DNA of 19,563 bases, taken from NCBI GenBank assembly GCA_964646525.1, contig CAZYER010000029.1:1-19563 (forward strand). Reading direction: 5' to 3'. Below are positions 14,989 to 19,563 of this stretch, one piece after another. Made by a program: the position numbers and the translations under genes. Under the pieces are notes generated by a model. It was not told the DNA's origin. It did not search any database and was given only the letters and a program-made list of their open reading frames with translations. Numbering within the stretch: the first letter of the stretch is position 1; every line of letters starts with the position of its first letter. The DNA is from GCA-002282575 sp964646525 (lineage in GTDB: Bacteria > Pseudomonadota > Gammaproteobacteria > Thiomicrospirales > Thiomicrospiraceae).

Positions 14989-15759
14989 ATGGAATGGCTC
15001 ATTTTACTGGCTTTGGGTGCTTGCGTTGGTCTATTAGCGGGACTCTTTGGTATTGGTGGTGGTCTGATTCTCGTGCCCGCTTTGTCTATCCTCCTACCAC
15101 TACTTGCCTTAGCCGACGAGCAAAACGCACTGGCCAGCGCTATTGCCATTGCCTTATCGACGATTGTCATTACTGGCATATCAGCAGCCATTACCCAAAT
15201 AAAGCAGCAGAAAGTTGACTGGTTTTACGTCAAGCGTCTCGCTCCTTCCCTAGCAATTGGCGCCATGATTGGCGCGCTACTCACCAGTTCGCTACCAACC
15301 AGCCTACTTGGCTTAGCCTTCGGCATTTTTGAAATTCTAATTGCCGCCTATATGTTTTACGGTAAACCACCGCAACAAGCCAAACCTCAGCCATCAGCAC
15401 TACATGGGCATCTTTTTGGCAGTTTTTCTGGTGCATTATCCGCTCTCTTGGGCATTGGCGGCGGCACACTCAACACACCTTGGATGGTCTGGCATAGCCT
15501 GCCTTTGGCGACCGCTATTGCCACCTCTAGTGTACTCGGTGTCATTATCGCTACCGCAGGAACGCTCACCCATCTAACCAGTGAGCTAATTCAATGGACA
15601 GTAGTCATTGCGCTCGTCAGCACCAGCCTGATCACCGCTCCTTTGGGCGCCATGCTGGTTCATCGCCTACCCACCAAACAACTCAAACGCGGCTTTTCTT
15701 TGCTACTCATGTTATTGGGCAGTATGATGATTGTAAAATTTGGCTTTAAACCAATTTAA
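14989..15759 (+). CDS. TauE/SafE-family (sulfite exporter-like) membrane permease
   Basis: A 256-residue inner-membrane protein with about eight hydrophobic spans. It has the two-fold repeat typical of the family: GLLAGLFGIGGGLILVPAL near residues 14-32 and its second copy SGALSALLGIGGGTLNTPWM near residues 146-165. Family members export sulfite, sulfoacetate and other organic anions; the substrate here cannot be told from sequence. The ATG at 14989 has AAGG eight bases upstream and gives the family N-terminus; a longer frame to 14887 would run into rpmH on the other strand. It stands alone between rpmH and dnaA, an unusual insertion in an otherwise conserved neighbourhood. Confidence 0.9.
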   Translation: MEWLILLALGACVGLLAGLFGIGGGLILVPALSILLPLLALADEQNALASAIAIALSTIVITGISAAITQIKQQKVDWFYVKRLAPSLAIGAMIGALLTSSLPTSLLGLAFGIFEILIAAYMFYGKPPQQAKPQPSALHGHLFGSFSGALSALLGIGGGTLNTPWMVWHSLPLATAIATSSVLGVIIATAGTLTHLTSELIQWTVVIALVSTSLITAPLGAMLVHRLPTKQLKRGFSLLLMLLGSMMIVKFGFKPI

Positions 15760-15775
15760 CCTACTTTTTATTAAT

Positions 15776-15784
15776 TTATCCACA
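15776..15784 (+). promoter_or_regulatory. Consensus DnaA box
   Basis: TTATCCACA matches the strict DnaA consensus in all nine positions. It lies in an AT-rich stretch just after the permease stop and 214 bases before the dnaA start. It is the only consensus or one-mismatch box I find in 15760-15997, so it may serve dnaA autoregulation or be part of an origin whose other boxes are degenerate. Confidence 0.7.
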
Positions 15785-15789
15785 ACCTA

Positions 15790-15818
15790 TGGTGTTTCTT
15801 GCTTTAAAACAAACACCA
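15790..15818. repeat. 8-bp inverted repeat in the dnaA upstream region
   Basis: TGGTGTTT (15790-15797) and AAACACCA (15811-15818) form a perfect 8-bp stem with a 13-base loop, starting six bases after the DnaA box. It is also 30 bases past the permease stop, so it could act as a weak terminator, but no U-tract follows. A regulatory or origin-related palindrome is the alternative. Confidence 0.45.
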
Positions 15819-15843
15819 ATCCAAGTCATAGCTTGTTTTGTCC

Positions 15844-15873
15844 TTGTTTTCAGGTCATACAACCAGCTAGAAT
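15844..15873 (+). promoter_or_regulatory. Probable dnaA promoter
   Basis: TTGTTT (15844-15849) and TAGAAT (15868-15873) are separated by 18 bases and match the sigma-70 consensus at four and five positions. The -10 is 124 bases upstream of the dnaA start, leaving a fairly long leader. That leader contains a short GCGCT/AGCGC hairpin around 15919-15937 but no other recognised element. Confidence 0.4.
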
Positions 15874-15997
15874 AACAGACCGTTTCACCTTTTAAGACAT
15901 GCCAGACGCGGTACAGATCGGGCGCTTTAAGCAGAGCGCTACTGCATACTAAATCACCATAAACCGCTGTCTGTTAACCTGTTGAGAGAAATCTATT

Positions 15998-17377
15998 TTG
16001 AGCAGCCTTTGGTCAGATTGTTTACAAGAACTGGAACACAGTCTATCCCCACAACAGTTCAATTCGTGGATCAGCCCGTTACAAGCGGTTGAACATCACG
16101 AGCACCAAACATTACAACTACTCGCGCCCAACTCATTTATTTTTGATTGGGTTAGAGATAAACTGTGGGAACACATTCAAGACGCCTTTATTCGCGTTAG
16201 ACACAAGGCTCACCACGACTGGCAATTGACCATTGATGAAGGTCAGTTTAGCAGTGCGATGACGGTTAATCACGATCCTAAACCAACACCCGTCATCGCA
16301 ACCAAGCCAACGGAAAGCAAAACAAAAACCAACCCAACCAGCAAAAGTAATAGCCAAATTAACAGCGGCCTGAATCGCATTTACACCTTCGATGGCTTTG
16401 TACAAGGCAAAGCCAACCAGCTAGCCAATGCAGCGGCACATCAAGTAGCAAGCAACCCTGGTGGTGCTTACAACCCGCTCTTTATTTATGGCGGTGTTGG
16501 TTTGGGTAAAACTCACTTAATGCATGCCATTGGTAACCATGTTTTGGTCAATAATCCTGATGCCAAAGTGGTTTATCTTTCATCAGAGCGTTTTGTGCAA
16601 GACATGGTGACCGCCATTCGCCACCAAAAAATCGAAGCCTTCAAAGATTTTTACCGCTCGCTTGATGCTCTACTCATTGACGACATCCAGTTTTTTGCTG
16701 ATAAAACTGGTACGCAAGAAGAGTTTTTCCACACCTTTAACGCCCTGCTCGAAGGCAATAAACAAGTTGTTCTGACTTCAGACAAATTTCCGAAAGAAAT
16801 TACCGGCCTTGAAGAACGCCTGAAATCGCGTTTTGGTTGGGGACTTACCATTGCTGTCGAACCGCCCGAATTTGAAATGCGTGTTGCCATTTTGCAAAAA
16901 AAAGCTGCGGCACTACAAGTTGATTTACCCAACGATGTCGCCTTCCTCATCGCTAAGCGTCTGCATTCCAATGTGCGTGAACTGGAAGGCGCATTAAATC
17001 GCGTCATTGCCTTTACTCAACTGACGCATCGCCCGTTAACGGTTGATATTGCTAAAGAAGCCTTACGCGATCTGTTTGCCGCCCAAGAGCGCATGGTTAC
17101 CCTCGATAATATTCAAAAAACGGTGGCTGACTTCTACAAATTGCGAGTAACCGACCTCACTTCCGATAAGCGCACGCGCAACCTAGCACGCCCTCGTCAA
17201 ATTGCCATGTTCATTTCAAAAGAACTCACCAGCCATTCACTACCCGAAATCGGCACAGCCTATAAGCGAGACCACACCACCGTACTGCACGCTTGCAGAC
17301 AAGTGGTTAAACTGCGTGAGTCAGATCGGCAACTAGACGAAGAAGTTGCCACCTTATTGCGCATTCTTCGCACTTAA
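15998..17377 (+). CDS. dnaA: Chromosomal replication initiator DnaA
   Basis: Binds DnaA boxes at the origin and opens it in an ATP-dependent manner. The 459-residue protein shows all four domains: N-terminal domain I (SLWSDCLQELEHSLSPQQFNSW), a short N/S/T/K-rich linker at about 95-122, the AAA+ domain with Walker A GGVGLGKTH (165-173) and Walker B LLIDDIQFF (225-233), and the DNA-binding domain with the signature KRDHTTVLHACRQV near the C-terminus. The start is a TTG at 15998, behind GAGAG; no ATG lies nearby in frame and the TTG restores the conserved SLW start, so I consider it real. dnaN follows 83 bases downstream. Confidence 0.97.
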   Translation: MSSLWSDCLQELEHSLSPQQFNSWISPLQAVEHHEHQTLQLLAPNSFIFDWVRDKLWEHIQDAFIRVRHKAHHDWQLTIDEGQFSSAMTVNHDPKPTPVIATKPTESKTKTNPTSKSNSQINSGLNRIYTFDGFVQGKANQLANAAAHQVASNPGGAYNPLFIYGGVGLGKTHLMHAIGNHVLVNNPDAKVVYLSSERFVQDMVTAIRHQKIEAFKDFYRSLDALLIDDIQFFADKTGTQEEFFHTFNALLEGNKQVVLTSDKFPKEITGLEERLKSRFGWGLTIAVEPPEFEMRVAILQKKAAALQVDLPNDVAFLIAKRLHSNVRELEGALNRVIAFTQLTHRPLTVDIAKEALRDLFAAQERMVTLDNIQKTVADFYKLRVTDLTSDKRTRNLARPRQIAMFISKELTSHSLPEIGTAYKRDHTTVLHACRQVVKLRESDRQLDEEVATLLRILRT

Positions 17378-17460
17378 CTCAATGATTGTTTCTTAACTCA
17401 ACCATAATTTGCTAAAATTAGATTTAATTTAACTTGCTGATAAGGCTTCGGGAAATGACC

Positions 17461-18573
17461 ATGAACTTTACCATAGACCGTACCCCTCTTTTCAACGCGC
17501 TGAAAGCCATTATCGGCGTGGTCGAGCGCAAGAATACCCAGCCCATTTTGTCGAACATTTTGTTGGTGATTCAAGGAAGCAATCTCAGCCTCACCGCAAC
17601 CAATATCGAAATGGAAGTCACCATTCAGCTACAAGAAGTCGTACAAGCTTCTCAAGATGGATCGGTAACGCTACCTGCGCGTAAAATTTATGATTTGATT
17701 TCAACATTAGCCGATGGCACGCGCTTAGAATTTAGCATTGAAGCTCATCAAGCGTTGATGAAAGTGAGTCGTAGTCGTTATAAATTATCCGCTTTAGATG
17801 CAGCCGACTTCCCTCTCATTGATGTGAGTGCGCAAGAAACGACCGCTGTCATTGCTCAGTCGGTATTGGCGAAAATGATGAAGCAAGTTGAATTTGCCAT
17901 GGCACAACAAGACGTGCGCTATTACCTCAACGGTATGCTTGTTGAAATAGATGGTGACCAACTCACGCTAGTGGCAACGGACGGTCACCGTTTAGCCAAA
18001 GCCAGCACTACCTTAGCACAAGCACAAAGTGAAAAAACACAACTCATCGTGCCTCGTCGCACGGTGACAGAATTGCTCAAAGCACTGAATGACGCTGGTG
18101 AGGTAACGCTCGGCTTGGCCAAAAACTACCTCACACTCAACTTAGACAACCTCAGCATGAAAGTGAAACTGATCGAAGGCAAATTCCCTGAATATAAGCG
18201 CGTTATCCCAGTCAATATGCCTTACATGCTAGCGGTTGACAAAGCCGAACTACTGACTGCCTTATCACGCGTTTCGATTTTAGCCAACGACAAATTACGT
18301 GGCGTACGCATGAGTGTCTCCAGCGACAGTATCGAATTGACGACCAACAACCCTGAGCAAGATGAAGCAGACGAATTTATCGAAGCCAACTTTAATGGCG
18401 ATGCCTTTGTGACGGGTTATAACCTGCGTTATTTACAAGAAGCCTTAAGCGCCATTCCTCATGAAAACGCCTTCCTTGCCTTACGTGATGGTAGTGCTGC
18501 TTGCTTAGCAGCCTACGGCATCGAAAATGACAGCATCCAAGTCAGTCAAGTGATTATGCCAATGCGTCTCTAG
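17461..18573 (+). CDS. dnaN: DNA polymerase III beta sliding clamp
   Basis: Forms the ring that tethers DNA polymerase III and other enzymes to DNA. The start MNFTIDRTPLFNAL matches the usual MxFxIxRxxLxxxL opening, so I chose the ATG at 17461 (370 residues; the E. coli protein has 366). An ATG at 17455 would add MT, and TTG at 17434 is upstream of the AAGG site and unlikely. Further landmarks are NTQPILSNILL, ATDGHRLA around residues 174-181 and the closing IQVSQVIMPMRL, which ends in the standard PMRL. recF begins eight bases after the stop. Confidence 0.97.
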   Translation: MNFTIDRTPLFNALKAIIGVVERKNTQPILSNILLVIQGSNLSLTATNIEMEVTIQLQEVVQASQDGSVTLPARKIYDLISTLADGTRLEFSIEAHQALMKVSRSRYKLSALDAADFPLIDVSAQETTAVIAQSVLAKMMKQVEFAMAQQDVRYYLNGMLVEIDGDQLTLVATDGHRLAKASTTLAQAQSEKTQLIVPRRTVTELLKALNDAGEVTLGLAKNYLTLNLDNLSMKVKLIEGKFPEYKRVIPVNMPYMLAVDKAELLTALSRVSILANDKLRGVRMSVSSDSIELTTNNPEQDEADEFIEANFNGDAFVTGYNLRYLQEALSAIPHENAFLALRDGSAACLAAYGIENDSIQVSQVIMPMRL

Positions 18574-18581
18574 TTTAAGAG

Positions 18582-19563
18582 ATGGCACAACTTCAGCGGC
18601 TCGTTTTCAACGGGCTGCGCAATCTTGCCCCCTTGGACTGTGGCATTGATGGTGATGTCCTGCTCATTACGGGCAACAATGGGTCAGGCAAAACAGCCCT
18701 ATTGGAAGGCATTTCACTGCTCTCTTCTGGGCGTTCCTTTCGTGAAAATCGCTTACAACGCTGTCAACACTGGCAAGCACCACAACTCATGCTCTATGCT
18801 GAAGTCGCCAACCGCTTAGGCGAACAACGCCTAGGCTGGCAACGTGAAAAGCAGCAGAGCACACTCAGACTCAATGGTGAAACAGCCCCCAATCAAGCCA
18901 TGCTGGCTCAACAATTACCGGTGCAAATTTTTTCACCAGAAAGCCAAGACACCCTAACGCAAGGTCCTAATGAGCGGCGACGTTTTATAGATTGGGGTGC
19001 CTTTTACCACGAACCTAACTTTCTAATCGCATGGCGACACTATCAACATGCATTAAAACAGCGCAACCACGCCCTACGCCAGCAACGTCCCGATCGTGAA
19101 ATTATGTTGTGGCATAAGCCGCTATTCGATGCTGCGATGCAAGTCCACCAAACTCGACACAGTTATGTACTCGCACTGACCGAAACAGCCACACCCATCA
19201 TGGCTCAAATTAGTGACAGCCTTGTCGATATTCAACTTTACTATCATGCCGGTTGGGAGCCTGAACAAGACCTACTCAGCCTCTGGCAAGCTCAGTTAGC
19301 CCACGACAGACAATTGGGCTATACCCAAGCAGGCCCGCATCGTGCTGATCTAAAACTGCGTTTACATGAACGAGACGCTCTGAGTATTTTGTCTCGTGGT
19401 CAACAAAAGCTACTGGCATTAAGTCTATTGTTAGCACAAAGCCAGCATTGTCGTCAGACTCTGGACGAAACACCCATTCTCCTACTTGATGATCTCGCGG
19501 CTGAATTAGATCATGAGCATCAACAACGTGTATTAGCACTATTACCGCAGATAGGAGCGCAAA
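18582..19563 (+). CDS. recF: DNA replication and repair protein RecF, 3'-truncated by window edge
   Basis: ABC-type ATPase that, with RecO and RecR, loads RecA at single-strand gaps. The frame opens at the ATG at 18582 and stays open to the last base, giving 327 codons of an expected 360 or so. Walker A is TGNNGSGKTALLE (residues 30-42), the ABC signature is LSRGQQKLLALSL and Walker B is ILLLDDLAAELD near residues 298-309, all in family order. Gene order dnaA-dnaN-recF is the classical one, and the eight-base spacing to dnaN suggests co-transcription; the ribosome site (AAGAG) is weak and very close to the ATG. Confidence 0.96.
   Translation, partial: MAQLQRLVFNGLRNLAPLDCGIDGDVLLITGNNGSGKTALLEGISLLSSGRSFRENRLQRCQHWQAPQLMLYAEVANRLGEQRLGWQREKQQSTLRLNGETAPNQAMLAQQLPVQIFSPESQDTLTQGPNERRRFIDWGAFYHEPNFLIAWRHYQHALKQRNHALRQQRPDREIMLWHKPLFDAAMQVHQTRHSYVLALTETATPIMAQISDSLVDIQLYYHAGWEPEQDLLSLWQAQLAHDRQLGYTQAGPHRADLKLRLHERDALSILSRGQQKLLALSLLLAQSQHCRQTLDETPILLLDDLAAELDHEHQQRVLALLPQIGAQ

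Noticed and set aside
16713..16725. DnaA-box-like TTTTCCACA inside dnaA
   Set aside because: It lies within conserved dnaA codons (EEFFHTFN), so it is most simply a coding coincidence.
17386..17418. Possible dnaN promoter TTGTTT...TAAAAT between dnaA and dnaN
   Set aside because: The spacing is 21 bases, too long for a standard sigma-70 promoter; the -10 alone is not enough support.

Overview
The window reads as a chromosomal segment around the dnaA locus of a gammaproteobacterium. Gene order (rpmH-rnpA-yidC-mnmE on one strand, dnaA-dnaN-recF on the other), a Pseudomonas-type HemB lacking the zinc cysteines, and a ThrB of the aminoglycoside-phosphotransferase fold together suggest a Pseudomonadales-like lineage. 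I cannot name the genus from the sequence alone. Everything left of about 14.9 kb is coded on the minus strand, except one small gene, and everything to the right is on the plus strand. This is the strand flip expected near a replication origin.

Layout. 1-845: the first 281 codons of hemB (minus), running off the left edge. 919-1587: a small plus-strand gene whose 3' end seems to be overwritten by an insertion-sequence remnant (IS481-like left end and transposase start), followed by debris. 1588-5433: a two-gene minus-strand operon, a secreted PhoX/DUF839 protein followed by a 659-residue membrane-anchored di-heme cytochrome c. A well-matched PhoB box and a correctly spaced -10 element lie just upstream. 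5502-9946: a tightly packed minus-strand operon, tsaC, two UPF0149/YecA-like genes, uppP, a DUF4156 lipoprotein, a 73-residue membrane protein, a 31-residue membrane protein and hemF, with several 1-4 base overlaps. 10085-11026: thrB. 11138-14899: rpmH, rnpA, yidC, mnmE, without the usual yidD between rnpA and yidC. 14989-15759: a TauE/SafE-type permease (plus). 15760-15997: the dnaA upstream region with one consensus DnaA box. 15998-19563: dnaA (TTG start), dnaN and recF, the last running off the right edge.

How the genes fit together. The origin-proximal genes are replication initiation (dnaA, dnaN, recF) and the ribosome/membrane-insertion/tRNA-modification set (rpmH, rnpA, yidC, mnmE). 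The tsaC-hemF operon combines tRNA modification, cell-wall lipid carrier recycling and haem synthesis. The most unusual unit is the phoX-cytochrome pair. Its promoter predicts induction by phosphate starvation, and it couples a putative periplasmic phosphoesterase-fold protein to a c-type cytochrome of unknown function. I see no tRNA, rRNA or CRISPR array, and no gene-free stretch longer than 300 bases.
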